From Devosia geojensis (GTDB lineage: Bacteria > Pseudomonadota > Alphaproteobacteria > Rhizobiales > Devosiaceae), in NCBI RefSeq assembly GCF_000969415.1, contig NZ_JZEX01000157.1, positions 1-64,000 on the forward strand: a DNA stretch of 64,000 nucleotides, written 5' to 3'. The translations under genes were made by a program, and so were the position numbers. The notes under the pieces were generated by a model that was given only the letters and a program-made list of their open reading frames with translations, had not been told where the DNA came from and did no database searches. Position 1 is the stretch's first letter. Each line of letters opens with the position of its first letter. Shown piece after piece: positions 1 to 10,588 of the stretch.

Positions 1-7
1 CCCCTAT

Positions 8-30
8 CCCCTCCCCTCAAGGGGGAGGGG
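8..30. repeat. GC-rich hairpin at window edge, possible palindromic repeat unit
   Basis: Positions 8-16 and 22-30 form a perfect 9-bp inverted repeat of the C4TC4 / G4AG4 type around a 5-nt loop. It lies just downstream of the cardiolipin synthase stop codon. No T-run follows on the minus strand, so it looks more like an intergenic palindromic repeat unit than a clean intrinsic terminator. A hairpin of similar composition occurs inside pdhC at 62377-62399. Confidence 0.5.
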
Positions 31-81
31 CAGCATTGTGCCTGTGGCGACATGGTGCCCAGAGATCCCGTTTTCGCTGTC

Positions 82-1533
82 CTAGAGGATCGGGGAGAAG
101 AGCTTGGCCGCTTGGGCGACGAAGCGCCAGACGAGGGAGCGGCCGGTGACTTCGGCCGCGGAAACCTTCCGGCAGTGCTCGAAATCGGCAAGAAGCATAC
201 GCTCGACGGTGTCGATGGTCTCGTGGCCGGGAAACCAGAGGGTGATCTCGAAATTGATGGCGAAGGACCGGTTGTCGAAGTTCGTGCTGCCGATGGAGGC
301 GATGCGATCGTCCATCAGCAGCACTTTCTGGTGCAGGAAGCCATCGGTATAGCGGTACATGGAAATGCCGTGCTCGACCATGGCATCGGCATGGGCGATG
401 CTGGCGAGCCAGACCAGCAGATGGTCGGGCTTTTCCGGGAGCATGATGCGCACATCGACGCCGCGGATGGCGGCGGCATAAAGGGCCGTGCGCACGTCCG
501 TATCCGGCACGAAATAGGGGGTGACGATCCATAGTCGCTCGCGCGCCTGCGCGATCACATCGGTGAACGCGATGGCGCACTCCTCGAGCCTGTCGGCCGG
601 GCCGGTGCCCATGACGAGCACGGACTGGTCGCCGGGCGTCTGCACGAGCTCGGGCGGATCGGCGGGCAGCAGCTCGCCGGTCGCCCATTCCCAGTCTTCC
701 CGGAAGACCAGGGCGCAGGCGAGCGCGGCGGGGCCGCGCACGCGCACATGGGTGTCCCGCCAATGGCCGAAGCGCGGGTCCTCGCCGAGGTACTCAACGC
801 CGATATTGTGGCCGCCGACCCAGGCGATCTCGCCATCGGCGACGACGATCTTTCGGTGGTTGCGATAGTTGAGCCGCGCGGGGCCGTACATGCGCAGGAA
901 CCGGTGGCGCCGGTTGAAAGCGGCGATCTTGACGCCGGCGGCGCGCAGGCGCTCGCGGTAGGTCTTGGGCAGGCCGGTGCTGCCCACCTCGTCGTAAATG
1001 AAGTAGACCTTGACCCCAGCCTGGGCCCGTTCGATCAGCCGATCGGCAAGCTCGCGGCCCAGCCGGTCGTCGCGCACGATGTAGAACTGGATGAGGATCT
1101 GCGAGCGGGCCCTGGAGATGCCGTCGAAGATGGAATCGAAGGTCTCCTTGCCGTCGATCAGCACCTCGACTTTGTTGCCGGAGAGGAAGGGCAGCTCGGC
1201 CACGCCCGAAAGCACCGGCCATTCCTTGTCCGCCTGCTGATCGATGAGGGCCAGGTCACGCGCGCGCACGGGGCGCAGCGTGCGGCCGAGCTTGATGCGG
1301 TCGATGGCGTAATCGTCGAAGAATTTCCAGCCGAAAACGAGGTAGAGAAGCGCGGTCGGAAAGGGGAGGAGGAGGAGCGACAGCAGCCAGGCGATGGAGC
1401 CCTGGGAGGTGCGCGAATTCATCACCTCGCGCACGGCGCAGATCGCAGCGAGCGCATAATTGGCGGCGAGGATCAGGGCGACGAGGTGCAGGTCGGCCCG
1501 GAACGCACGCAGTATGTCGTCGACGCCGATCAC
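82..1533 (-). CDS. cls: Cardiolipin synthase (phospholipase D superfamily)
   Basis: The 483-aa product joins two phosphatidylglycerol molecules (or an equivalent donor/acceptor pair) into cardiolipin at the inner membrane. Two hydrophobic segments at residues about 14-35 and 46-68 anchor it. Two HKD motifs follow: HxKxxxxD with H226, K228 and D233, and again H401, K403 and D408, the arrangement of ClsA-type enzymes, whose length it also matches. The start is GTG at 1533, preceded by a GGGAG Shine-Dalgarno sequence about 7 nt upstream. It is monocistronic in view and points away from the GGDEF gene only by an 80-bp gap on the same strand. Family assignment is firm; substrate preference is inferred. 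Confidence 0.93.
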   Translation of the reverse strand: MIGVDDILRAFRADLHLVALILAANYALAAICAVREVMNSRTSQGSIAWLLSLLLLPFPTALLYLVFGWKFFDDYAIDRIKLGRTLRPVRARDLALIDQQADKEWPVLSGVAELPFLSGNKVEVLIDGKETFDSIFDGISRARSQILIQFYIVRDDRLGRELADRLIERAQAGVKVYFIYDEVGSTGLPKTYRERLRAAGVKIAAFNRRHRFLRMYGPARLNYRNHRKIVVADGEIAWVGGHNIGVEYLGEDPRFGHWRDTHVRVRGPAALACALVFREDWEWATGELLPADPPELVQTPGDQSVLVMGTGPADRLEECAIAFTDVIAQARERLWIVTPYFVPDTDVRTALYAAAIRGVDVRIMLPEKPDHLLVWLASIAHADAMVEHGISMYRYTDGFLHQKVLLMDDRIASIGSTNFDNRSFAINFEITLWFPGHETIDTVERMLLADFEHCRKVSAAEVTGRSLVWRFVAQAAKLFSPIL

Positions 1534-1612
1534 GATCGCTCCCTGCCGGATTGGGGTGGCTTACCCTAAGGGCTTACCCAATCTGGGGAAACGGCGCGGA
1601 TCTGGCAAGCGG

Positions 1613-2656
1613 TTACGCCGCTTCGATGTTGGCGAGCTCGGATTCGCTGACCACCCGGTTGCGGCCGGCGTGCTTGGCGGCATAGAGGCAGCGGTCGGCG
1701 CGATCGATGAGGGACGAGGCGGTATCGTCATCGCGCAGCATCGCGACGCCGAAGGAGGCGGTGATGCGGCCGAGCTTTTCGTTGGTCGAGCGCTTGAGGA
1801 GCTGCTTGGCCTGAATGGCCTTGCGGATGTTCTCGGCGGCGATGACCGCGCCTTCGAGGTCGGTGTGGGGCAGGATCGCGGCGAACTCCTCGCCACCATA
1901 GCGGGCGGCCAGATCCTTGCCCTTGATGTTGGACTTCAAGGTCATCGCCACCAGCCGCAGAACCTGGTCGCCGGTCTGGTGGCCGTGGGTATCGTTGAAT
2001 TTCTTGAAGCTGTCGATGTCGAGGAGCAGCAGGCAGAGCGGCAGTCCGTCGCGGCGCGCCTCCGATATGGCCGCGGCGAGCCCCTCGTCGAAGCTCTTGC
2101 GGTTGGAAATCTTGGTCAGCGGATCGAGCAGGGACTCGCGGCGCACGTTCTCGAGGTCGCGGCGGAGCGCCGCGATGTCGTCGCGCGAGGCTTCCAGCTT
2201 CATTTCAAGATGCCGGTTGGTGTCCTGCATGCGCCGGGTCTCGGCCAGCAGGCGTTCGGCCATGGTCTTCAGCGCCTCGGGAGTGACCTCGGCCTCGAGA
2301 TCGCCGCGGGCGGCCTGCAACGATCCTGAATAGGCGTTGGCGGTGACCATGGCGCTGTCGATGGCGTCGTGCACGGCCTCGATGCGTGCATGCATGCGCT
2401 CGGAGACGGCGCTGATGCGCTCGTCGAGGTCGGACTTCAGGAACTCGTTGTAGAGCGCCTCGGCCAGATTGACCGTGGGCGAGTGGCCCTGGCGGAAAAT
2501 CTCGTTGATGCGGGTGTTCAGCGCCGGGTTGACGCCCGTGGCATAGGTATAGAGGAGCTCGTAGAAATTCGGATAGGGCGGAATGCTGCTGCGCTTGAGC
2601 AGGTCAAAGGCGGCATTCCCATAGCCAAGTACGCGCCTGTATTCCTGTTCCGACAC
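1613..2656 (-). CDS. GGDEF diguanylate cyclase
   Basis: The 347-aa cytoplasmic protein makes cyclic di-GMP from two GTP. The C-terminal half (about residues 172-340) is a GGDEF domain with an intact GGEEF active-site loop at 254-258. The allosteric I-site normally reads RxxD five residues before the loop; here it is KGKD, so product inhibition may be weak. The N-terminal 130 residues match no domain I recognise and carry no membrane segment; residues about 140-172 look like a signalling coiled coil. The start is GTG at 2656 with a GAGGAC ribosome binding site. A PilZ receptor gene and an EAL gene are elsewhere in the window. Confidence 0.9.
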   Translation of the reverse strand: MSEQEYRRVLGYGNAAFDLLKRSSIPPYPNFYELLYTYATGVNPALNTRINEIFRQGHSPTVNLAEALYNEFLKSDLDERISAVSERMHARIEAVHDAIDSAMVTANAYSGSLQAARGDLEAEVTPEALKTMAERLLAETRRMQDTNRHLEMKLEASRDDIAALRRDLENVRRESLLDPLTKISNRKSFDEGLAAAISEARRDGLPLCLLLLDIDSFKKFNDTHGHQTGDQVLRLVAMTLKSNIKGKDLAARYGGEEFAAILPHTDLEGAVIAAENIRKAIQAKQLLKRSTNEKLGRITASFGVAMLRDDDTASSLIDRADRCLYAAKHAGRNRVVSESELANIEAA

Positions 2657-2728
2657 GATGTCCTCGCGTTCTGCTCGGGCGCCCGCCGTTGGGCACCCCG
2701 ACTACACACCATCTCGTCTAAAACTCGG

Positions 2729-2758
2729 TAAATATGCCCGCGCATGTACACTTATCAA
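2729..2758 (-). promoter_or_regulatory. Putative housekeeping promoter of the GGDEF gene
   Basis: Read on the minus strand, TTGATA (2753-2758) and TATTTA (2729-2734) are separated by 18 nt. The predicted transcript would start near 2722, giving a leader of about 66 nt before the GTG start. The match is by eye only. Confidence 0.42.
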
Positions 2759-2806
2759 CGGGCAGAACATCAACTATCGCGGAAAATTTCCTGTACCCAC
2801 AAATAT

Positions 2807-4207
<1,401 letters not shown>

Positions 4208-4433
4208 ATCAGTGGTCCATTCATCATGCTCGGCCAAGACTTGCGTGGGGCAACGCCATGCTTGCCGACAATCGGTCGTAGGGCTCCCGGTGGGAAAAAT
4301 AGATACGCCGCATCCGGGTTGCGGTGCCGGTCTTCCGCCTTTGTGGCGATTGTGATGATCGACAGTTGTCTTGGGCTCCTCAGCGAGCCGACTTGCCGCC
4401 GGCCGAGCGCGCTGAAAAATCCAGGCGGCGCGG

Positions 4434-4461
4434 ACCATAACGCATGGACTTCTCAAGTCAA
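4434..4461 (-). promoter_or_regulatory. Putative promoter of the DEAD-box helicase gene
   Basis: On the minus strand TTGACT (4456-4461) and TATGGT (4434-4439) are spaced by 16 nt. The predicted start site near 4427 leaves an untranslated leader of about 220 nt before the helicase. The stretch 4208-4433 holds no convincing gene and is best read as this leader. Confidence 0.45.
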
Positions 4462-4501
4462 CGGTATTTCAAGGATTTGCTGAAGTTGGCGCGCAAGTTC
4501 A

Positions 4502-6523
4502 TCAAATATCGAGGTCCGTGACGAACGCAGCATTCTCCTGGATGAATTCGAAACGGGCCTCGGGGCGAGTACCCATGAGGCGATCAACCGTAATCTTCGT
4601 CTCGTCGCGATCGTCGACGACCTTGACCTGGAGCAAGGTGCGGGTCGCCGGCGCCATGGTCGTCTCGCGCAGGTGCGCGAAAGGCATTTCGCCCAGGCCC
4701 TTGAAGCGGGTGATGTCGACCTTGCCCTTGCCGGAGAACTCGGTGGCCAGCAATTCGTCCTTGTGGGCGTCGTCGCGGGCATAGGCCGTCTTGCCGCCCT
4801 GAGAGAGGCGGTAGAGCGGCGGCATGGCAAGGTAGAGGTGGCCCTCGTCGATGAGCTTGGGCATCTCCTGGAAGAAGAAGGTGATGAGAAGCGAAGCGAT
4901 GTGGGCGCCGTCGACGTCGGCGTCCGTCATGATGATGATCTTGTCGTACCGCAGGTCGTCGCCGCGGTAGCGTTCGCGCGTGCCGCAGCCGAGAGCCTGG
5001 ATCATGTCGGCGATCAACTGGTTGGCGGCCAGCTTGTCGCGGCTGGCGCCGGCGACGTTGAGGATCTTGCCGCGCAGCGGCAGGACGGCTTGTGTCGCGC
5101 GGTTGCGGGCCTGCTTGGCGCTGCCGCCGGCGCTGTCGCCTTCAACGATAAAGATCTCGGCGCCCTGGGCGGCGGTCTGCGTGCAATCGGCTAGCTTACC
5201 GGGGAGGCGGAGCTTCCGCGTCGCGCTCGCCCGGTCGATCTCCTTCTCCTTGCGGCGGCGCAGGCGTTCCTCGGCGCGGTCGACCGCCCAGTCGAGGAGC
5301 TTGCCGGCCTGGTTAGGGGAGGCGGCGAGCCAATGGTCGAAGGCGTCGCGCAGGGCGTTGTCGACGATGCGGGTCGCTTCGCCCGAGGCGAGCTTGTCCT
5401 TGGTCTGGCCGACGAACTCGGGCTCACGCACGAAGACGGAGAGCATGGCGCTGCATCCGGCGAAGATATCCTCGGCAGTCAGGACGGCAGCGGCCTTGTT
5501 CTTGGTGAGTTCGGCGTAGTTCTTGAGGCCGCGCAGCAGTGCGGTGCGCAGGCCCGTTTCGTGCGTGCCGCCATCGGGGGTGGGCACGGTATTGCAGTAG
5601 GAGGAGATGCCGCCGTCGCCGAGGGTCCAGGCGATGGCCCATTCGACGGCGCCGTGCCCGCCGGGACGGCCGGCGCTGCCCGAGAAGATCTCCTCGACGA
5701 TGCGCGTCTCGCCCTCGATGCGCGCACCCATGAAGTCCTTGAGGCCGCCGGGATAGTGGAAGGTCGCCTTGGCGGGCACCTCCTCGCCGGCAAGGGACTC
5801 ATCGCAGCTCCAGCGCAGTTCGACGCCGCCGAAGAGGTAGGCCTTGGCGCGGGTCATGCGGAAGAGGCGGGCGGCCGAGAGGTGGGCATGGGGCCCAAAA
5901 ATCTCGGGATCGGGGTGGAAGCGCGTGGTCGTGCCACGCCGGTTGTTGACCCGTCCGACGGTCTCGACGGGTCCCAGCGGCTTGCCGCGGGAATAAGCCT
6001 GGCGGTAGAGCGTCTGGTCGCGCGCGACCTCGACCACCATATCGTCGGAAAGCGCGTTGACGACCGATGCGCCGACGCCGTGCAGACCCCCGGAGGTCTC
6101 GTAGGCCTTGGAGTCGAACTTGCCGCCCGCATGCAGCGTCGTCATGATGATCTCGAGCGTCGAGCGCCCGGGGAACTTGGGATGGTTCTCGACGGGCATG
6201 CCGCGGCCGTTGTCGGTAACGGTCACGTGCCCGGAGGCTTCGAGATGCACCTCGATGCGGCTGGCGTGGCCGGCGATGGCCTCGTCCATGGAATTGTCGA
6301 TCACCTCGGCAAAGAGATGGTGCAACGCGTTGGCGTCGGTGCCGCCGATATACATGCCCGGACGCCGCCGCACGGGCTCCAGCCCCTCGAGCACCTCGAT
6401 ATCGTGCGCGGAATAGGATCCCGATGCCGCCTGGGGAGCGCGCGCGGGCTTGGCGGCCTGCGGCTTGGCCGGGGCTGGGGTGGAAGCGGGCTCGTCTGCG
6501 AACAGGTCTTCAGCTTGCGACAC
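4502..6523 (-). CDS. parE: DNA topoisomerase IV subunit B
   Basis: The ATPase subunit of topoisomerase IV, which decatenates daughter chromosomes together with ParC (not in this window). The 673-aa protein starts with a variable Ala/Pro-rich stretch of about 40 residues. The GHKL ATPase domain follows, with EVIDNSMDEA, DNGRGMP and GGLHGVGASVVNALS. The TOPRIM domain carries EGDSAGGSAKQ and the metal-binding DADVDGAHI. The length and the lack of the GyrB-type insertion favour ParE over GyrB. I place the start at GTG 6523: the frame is open to 6625, but a TATGCT element at about 6568-6573 (minus strand) could be the promoter -10, which makes the upstream part untranslated. Confidence 0.92.
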   Translation of the reverse strand: MSQAEDLFADEPASTPAPAKPQAAKPARAPQAASGSYSAHDIEVLEGLEPVRRRPGMYIGGTDANALHHLFAEVIDNSMDEAIAGHASRIEVHLEASGHVTVTDNGRGMPVENHPKFPGRSTLEIIMTTLHAGGKFDSKAYETSGGLHGVGASVVNALSDDMVVEVARDQTLYRQAYSRGKPLGPVETVGRVNNRRGTTTRFHPDPEIFGPHAHLSAARLFRMTRAKAYLFGGVELRWSCDESLAGEEVPAKATFHYPGGLKDFMGARIEGETRIVEEIFSGSAGRPGGHGAVEWAIAWTLGDGGISSYCNTVPTPDGGTHETGLRTALLRGLKNYAELTKNKAAAVLTAEDIFAGCSAMLSVFVREPEFVGQTKDKLASGEATRIVDNALRDAFDHWLAASPNQAGKLLDWAVDRAEERLRRRKEKEIDRASATRKLRLPGKLADCTQTAAQGAEIFIVEGDSAGGSAKQARNRATQAVLPLRGKILNVAGASRDKLAANQLIADMIQALGCGTRERYRGDDLRYDKIIIMTDADVDGAHIASLLITFFFQEMPKLIDEGHLYLAMPPLYRLSQGGKTAYARDDAHKDELLATEFSGKGKVDITRFKGLGEMPFAHLRETTMAPATRTLLQVKVVDDRDETKITVDRLMGTRPEARFEFIQENAAFVTDLDI

Positions 6524-6788
6524 GTGCAATTCCGTCTGGGGGCCGAATCGGCATTTCTTGCTTTCTAGCATAACCCAAGCGCCGCCGGGATTTGCCGCGC
6601 CGACGCACCGGTCGGGCAACTGCACGGAATTGGGGCGTCAAGATGAACCGAAGATGAACGGCGGGGACGATCGCGGTTCACACCTGGTAGTGTAGGAAGA
6701 ACGGTCAATCCGATGGTCGCCTTTGGAACGGCGACAGGCGTTCGGCGATTGAGCGAGGCGGACGCTGCGCCTATTGTTGGGCGAGAGC

Positions 6789-7139
6789 ATGGCGGAAAGT
6801 ACGATGACCAAGCCTGGACCTAGAGTTTTCATCCGCACCGCGGCGACGGTCGCGCTGCTGGCGTGCCTGATGGGCGGCCCGGCGCTGGCGCAGCCCTATA
6901 GCGCCTTCGGCCTGCAATTCTGGAACGATACCCATGAGCCCCGCAAACCGGAGCTCGGGATCTGCATGACGGATCGCCAGATCCGCCAGGCGATCGCCGC
7001 GCGCGGCTACGCCGACATCTCGCTCAACGTTGCCGGCGACCGCCGCATCCAGGTGCGCGCCACGGAGGGAGGGACCGTCTACCTCCTCGATTTCGATTTC
7101 TGCAACAACACCATCATCGATCGGCAGGCGCTGAGGTAG
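6789..7139 (+). CDS. Secreted hypothetical protein
   Basis: A small protein of about 116 aa with a clear Sec signal peptide: a basic start (KPGPRVFIR), a hydrophobic core rich in Ala/Leu, and a likely cleavage after GPALA. The mature part, about 85 residues, contains two cysteines (in GICMTDRQ and DFDFCNN) that could form a disulfide in the periplasm, and ends in a hydrophobic/acidic beta-like segment. I do not recognise the family; the fold could resemble a small periplasmic sensor-like domain, but nothing proves it. ATG codons at 6789 and 6804 are both plausible starts (a GCGAGAG sequence precedes the first). It stands alone, divergent from parE. Confidence 0.7.
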   Translation: MAESTMTKPGPRVFIRTAATVALLACLMGGPALAQPYSAFGLQFWNDTHEPRKPELGICMTDRQIRQAIAARGYADISLNVAGDRRIQVRATEGGTVYLLDFDFCNNTIIDRQALR

Positions 7140-7265
7140 GGGACCGGTCGCTCAACCCGTCCCAAGATCGGTCGACAGTTTTACCAAGCGTTTGCTTTCT
7201 TTCAGGACTTTCTTAAGGGCGCGCTGTTAGACATTTCCCATACGGTCTGTGTCTGGAGTTGCCGT
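7140..7265. other. Intergenic stretch without recognisable gene
   Basis: Apart from a 7-bp inverted repeat (7239-7245 with 7262-7268, 16-nt loop) I see no gene or RNA here. The right arm overlaps the start of the small ORF at 7266. Confidence 0.5.
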
Positions 7266-7439
7266 ATGCGGGAAGCGTCGCCGAACGGTATTGCGTTGAT
7301 TTCGGCCGATGTTCCCAATTCCCGATCCGCTGGATGGGTGCGAGCCGGATTTCTTGGTACTGCGTACCGGCTTGCCCATCTGGCTGTTCCTAGATCGTTC
7401 TCCATCCTCGCGTGCACCGCCTTCTTCTATCTGGTCTGA
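7266..7439 (+). CDS. Possible 57-aa small protein
   Basis: An ATG-started frame of 57 codons with a GGAG sequence 7 nt before the ATG. The predicted protein has a polar N-terminal half and a hydrophobic C-terminal end (SILACTAFFYLV) that could be a membrane anchor. I recognise no family. It lies upstream of the ABC-F leader transcript and could equally be noncoding sequence; the evidence is the ribosome binding site and the hydrophobic tail only. Confidence 0.3.
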   Translation: MREASPNGIALISADVPNSRSAGWVRAGFLGTAYRLAHLAVPRSFSILACTAFFYLV

Positions 7440-7444
7440 CGCTG

Positions 7445-7473
7445 TTGCCGCGGCGCATCTCGCGTTCTATAAG
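7445..7473 (+). promoter_or_regulatory. Putative promoter of the ABC-F leader transcript
   Basis: TTGCCG (7445-7450) and TATAAG (7468-7473) are separated by 17 nt. A start near 7480 would give a leader of about 240 nt before the ABC-F gene, containing the 28-codon ORF. Confidence 0.5.
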
Positions 7474-7512
7474 GCGTCCGCCGTTCAACCCAAACCAGAG
7501 GAGGGCCGCGTG

Positions 7513-7599
7513 ATGTTCCGTTTCGATCCCCACCGTCAGCGTGGTCCTGTCTTCGCCCTGCGGGTCATGCCTGCAGGGCCGGCAATGAACGGGAACTGA
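7513..7599 (+). CDS. Leader ORF (28 aa) upstream of the ABC-F gene
   Basis: A 28-codon ORF preceded by a very strong ribosome binding site (GAGGAGGG, ending about 6 nt before the ATG), much better than that of the ABC-F gene itself. The peptide is Arg-rich near its start, with HRQRGP at residues 7-12, which contains an Arg-x-Arg triplet like those in known macrolide-arrest leader peptides. A 7-bp hairpin (7555-7561 with 7573-7579) lies inside it, and a 5-bp hairpin (7597-7601 with 7608-7612) covers its stop codon. Its position between promoter and ABC-F gene suggests translational attenuation. This is inferred from architecture; no homologue is known to me. Confidence 0.5.
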   Translation: MFRFDPHRQRGPVFALRVMPAGPAMNGN

Positions 7600-7619
7600 C
7601 GCCTCTACGTCACACTCGA

Positions 7620-7708
7620 TCGCTGGTCCGCAACGTCATAGTTCGCGCGCGCATAGATGCCGCGGACAGATTGCACCAGGGCGCCTTTGCGCCACTATAT
7701 ACCAGCGA
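7620..7708 (+). promoter_or_regulatory. Candidate helix sequestering the ABC-F ribosome binding site
   Basis: Positions 7620-7627 (TCGCTGGT) are perfectly complementary to 7701-7708 (ACCAGCGA), which overlaps the weak GCGAGA ribosome binding site of the ABC-F gene starting at 7718. Inside the loop a 5-bp hairpin (7680-7684 with 7689-7693) would add stability. Ribosomes stalled on the leader ORF would lie close enough to affect the left arm. The pairing is seen in the sequence; its regulatory role is inference. Confidence 0.42.
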
Positions 7709-7717
7709 GAAATTCCC

Positions 7718-9238
<1,521 letters not shown>

Positions 9239-9250
9239 GACACATATCCC

Positions 9251-9274
9251 GCGGGCGGGCGAGAACCCGCCCGC
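9251..9274 (+). terminator. Hairpin after the ABC-F gene
   Basis: A perfect 9-bp GC stem (9251-9259 with 9266-9274, 6-nt loop) begins 13 nt after the ABC-F stop codon. There is no clear T-run after it, so termination may be partial. A second inverted repeat (9279-9286 with 9312-9319) follows. Confidence 0.45.
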
Positions 9275-9386
9275 CATGATTGCCGCCTCCTCAACGCAAA
9301 GCTTCGGATTTGCGGCAATTGCTCAACGCTCGCTTCAGGGAAATCCCCTACGTTCGCCCCGGATTTCCGCGCTTGGGGGACCCAGA

Positions 9387-10022
9387 ATGGGTGGTTCGCG
9401 GTTGCCGATCCCGGACGACGCGGAAGCGCCGCAGCGGGACGTACGCTTCATCGGTGCGGTGGCAGGACGCTACGCGCTTTCCGGACGCCGGGCTAACGCC
9501 GCGGGCGGCGCCGAGATCTTCGCCTGTCGTCTTTGCTCGATTTCGCCGTACATGGGGGTGCTGGTCGCGCCGGTGATCGGGCGTGCCGGCGATCGCGTAA
9601 CGGCGCATTTCGACGCCTTCGGAATCCTGCGCGGAAAAGTGCTGCGCCGGGTGGATTCGGGCTTCGCCTTCGGCATCGACGGCGCGGAGGACGAGCGGGC
9701 AAGGCTCGCCGCCAAGATCGGCTGGTACAAGAAGCATGTGCTCCAGCAGCTGCCGGACCGGCGCGAGCACAAGCGCTGGGCGCCACGTGATCCGCGCTCG
9801 ATCATCACCTTCGGCGACAGCGTGCAGGTGCCGTGTTTCGTCATCGACGTTTCCTGCTCGGGAGTTGCCGTCTCCGCCGCGGTCACGCCCGAGATCGACA
9901 CGCCGCTGGCGGTCGGCCGGATCGTCGGGCGCGTGGTGCGGTACCTCGACGTCGGCTTTGCGGTGCGGTTCGTCATGACGCAGGAGGCCGAGGCGGTGGA
10001 GGGGCGCCTCCTCATCCGCTGA
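9387..10022 (+). CDS. PilZ-domain protein (c-di-GMP receptor candidate)
   Basis: A 211-aa cytoplasmic protein. The second half is a PilZ domain with the binding residues RREHKRW (about 125-131, RxxxR) and DVSCSG (about 154-159, D/NxSxxG), both needed for c-di-GMP binding. The first half (about 30-100) looks like a second, degenerate PilZ-like beta barrel without these motifs; such tandem arrangements are common in alphaproteobacteria. I chose ATG 9387 because a GGGGGA ribosome binding site lies 7 nt upstream, although the frame is open to 9189. It could couple c-di-GMP from the GGDEF/EAL enzymes to motility or envelope functions, but no target is encoded nearby. Confidence 0.85.
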   Translation: MGGSRLPIPDDAEAPQRDVRFIGAVAGRYALSGRRANAAGGAEIFACRLCSISPYMGVLVAPVIGRAGDRVTAHFDAFGILRGKVLRRVDSGFAFGIDGAEDERARLAAKIGWYKKHVLQQLPDRREHKRWAPRDPRSIITFGDSVQVPCFVIDVSCSGVAVSAAVTPEIDTPLAVGRIVGRVVRYLDVGFAVRFVMTQEAEAVEGRLLIR

Positions 10023-10038
10023 AAATTTCCAGGGGCAG

Positions 10039-10064
10039 AGTCGATCGGCGGTTTCCCGTTCGTC
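10039..10064 (+). promoter_or_regulatory. ECF-type promoter motif upstream of the MAPEG gene
   Basis: AGTCGA (10039-10044) and CGTC (10061-10064) are spaced by 16 nt. This matches the general form of ECF sigma promoters and recurs, nearly identical, at 10508-10534 and, more loosely, at 12201-12227. The surrounding 10-bp and 17-bp blocks (10038-10047 and 10056-10072) are repeated exactly upstream of the YCII gene. I infer recognition by the sigma factor encoded at 10952. Confidence 0.5.
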
Positions 10065-10102
10065 ATTGCGCATTCGCAACACTGCCTTTGGAGGCTCGCA
10101 CC

Positions 10103-10489
10103 ATGTCTTTCCAAGTCACCGCCGTCTATGCATCCATCCTCACCGTCTGGATGATCGTCCTCGCCAACATCGTCAGCGCCAAGCGCGGGCAGACGGGCAT
10201 ATCGATCCTGCACGGCGACAACACCGACCTGGCGCTCTGGATCCGCCGCCACGGCAACCTTGCCGAGAACCTCGCTGTCGCACTGCTGCTGATGGCGCTC
10301 TGCGAGGCCCGCGGCCTGCCGGCGGAGTGGCTGCACGCAATGGGCGTGCTGCTGGTCGTCGCGCGTATCGCCCATGCCGCCGGGCTTGATTCGGCCAAGC
10401 CGGCCGCGCCGCTGCGCCTTGCCGGCGGGATCGGCACGCAGGTCGCGATGCTGGGCGCGGTCGTTTATCTCGTCTGGTCGCTTTTCTAG
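10103..10489 (+). CDS. MAPEG family membrane protein
   Basis: A 128-aa integral membrane protein with about four hydrophobic helices (residues roughly 5-24, 50-70, 74-92 and 105-127). The motif RRHGNLAENLAVALLL, with its R-x-x-x-N-x-x-E pattern, is characteristic of the MAPEG family (membrane-associated, eicosanoid and glutathione metabolism). Bacterial members often have glutathione-linked or unknown activity. The start ATG 10103 has an excellent GGAGG site 9 nt upstream. The frame is open upstream only by overlap with the PilZ gene. Its promoter resembles that of the YCII-sigma operon, suggesting a shared stress response. Confidence 0.82.
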   Translation: MSFQVTAVYASILTVWMIVLANIVSAKRGQTGISILHGDNTDLALWIRRHGNLAENLAVALLLMALCEARGLPAEWLHAMGVLLVVARIAHAAGLDSAKPAAPLRLAGGIGTQVAMLGAVVYLVWSLF

Positions 10490-10499
10490 AGAAAGTTCG

Positions 10500-10529
10500 A
10501 CGGCCGGAGTCGATCGAGTCACCGGCCGT
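10500..10529. repeat. Inverted repeat between the MAPEG and YCII genes
   Basis: An 8-bp perfect inverted repeat (10500-10507 with 10522-10529, ACGGCCGG / CCGGCCGT) with a 14-nt loop follows the MAPEG stop by 10 nt. It overlaps the ECF-type promoter motif, so it may be a weak terminator for MAPEG, an operator, or both. Confidence 0.4.
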
Positions 10530-10534
10530 TCGTC
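10508..10534 (+). promoter_or_regulatory. ECF-type promoter motif upstream of the YCII-sigma operon
   Basis: AGTCGA (10508-10513) and CGTC (10531-10534) are spaced by 17 nt, 55 nt before the YCII start codon. The flanking blocks GAGTCGATCG and CCGTTCGTCATTGCGCA are exact copies of those upstream of the MAPEG gene. This would make the sigma factor autoregulated. Confidence 0.5.
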
Positions 10535-10588
10535 ATTGCGCACCATCCTTGCTGGATGGATGATCGTGAAGCCAATGGAGATTCCGAA

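Noticed and set aside
7309-7599. Treating the whole frame 7309-7599 as one 96-aa protein
   Set aside because: The predicted promoter (7445-7473) and the strong ribosome binding site just before 7513 favour only the last 28 codons being translated.
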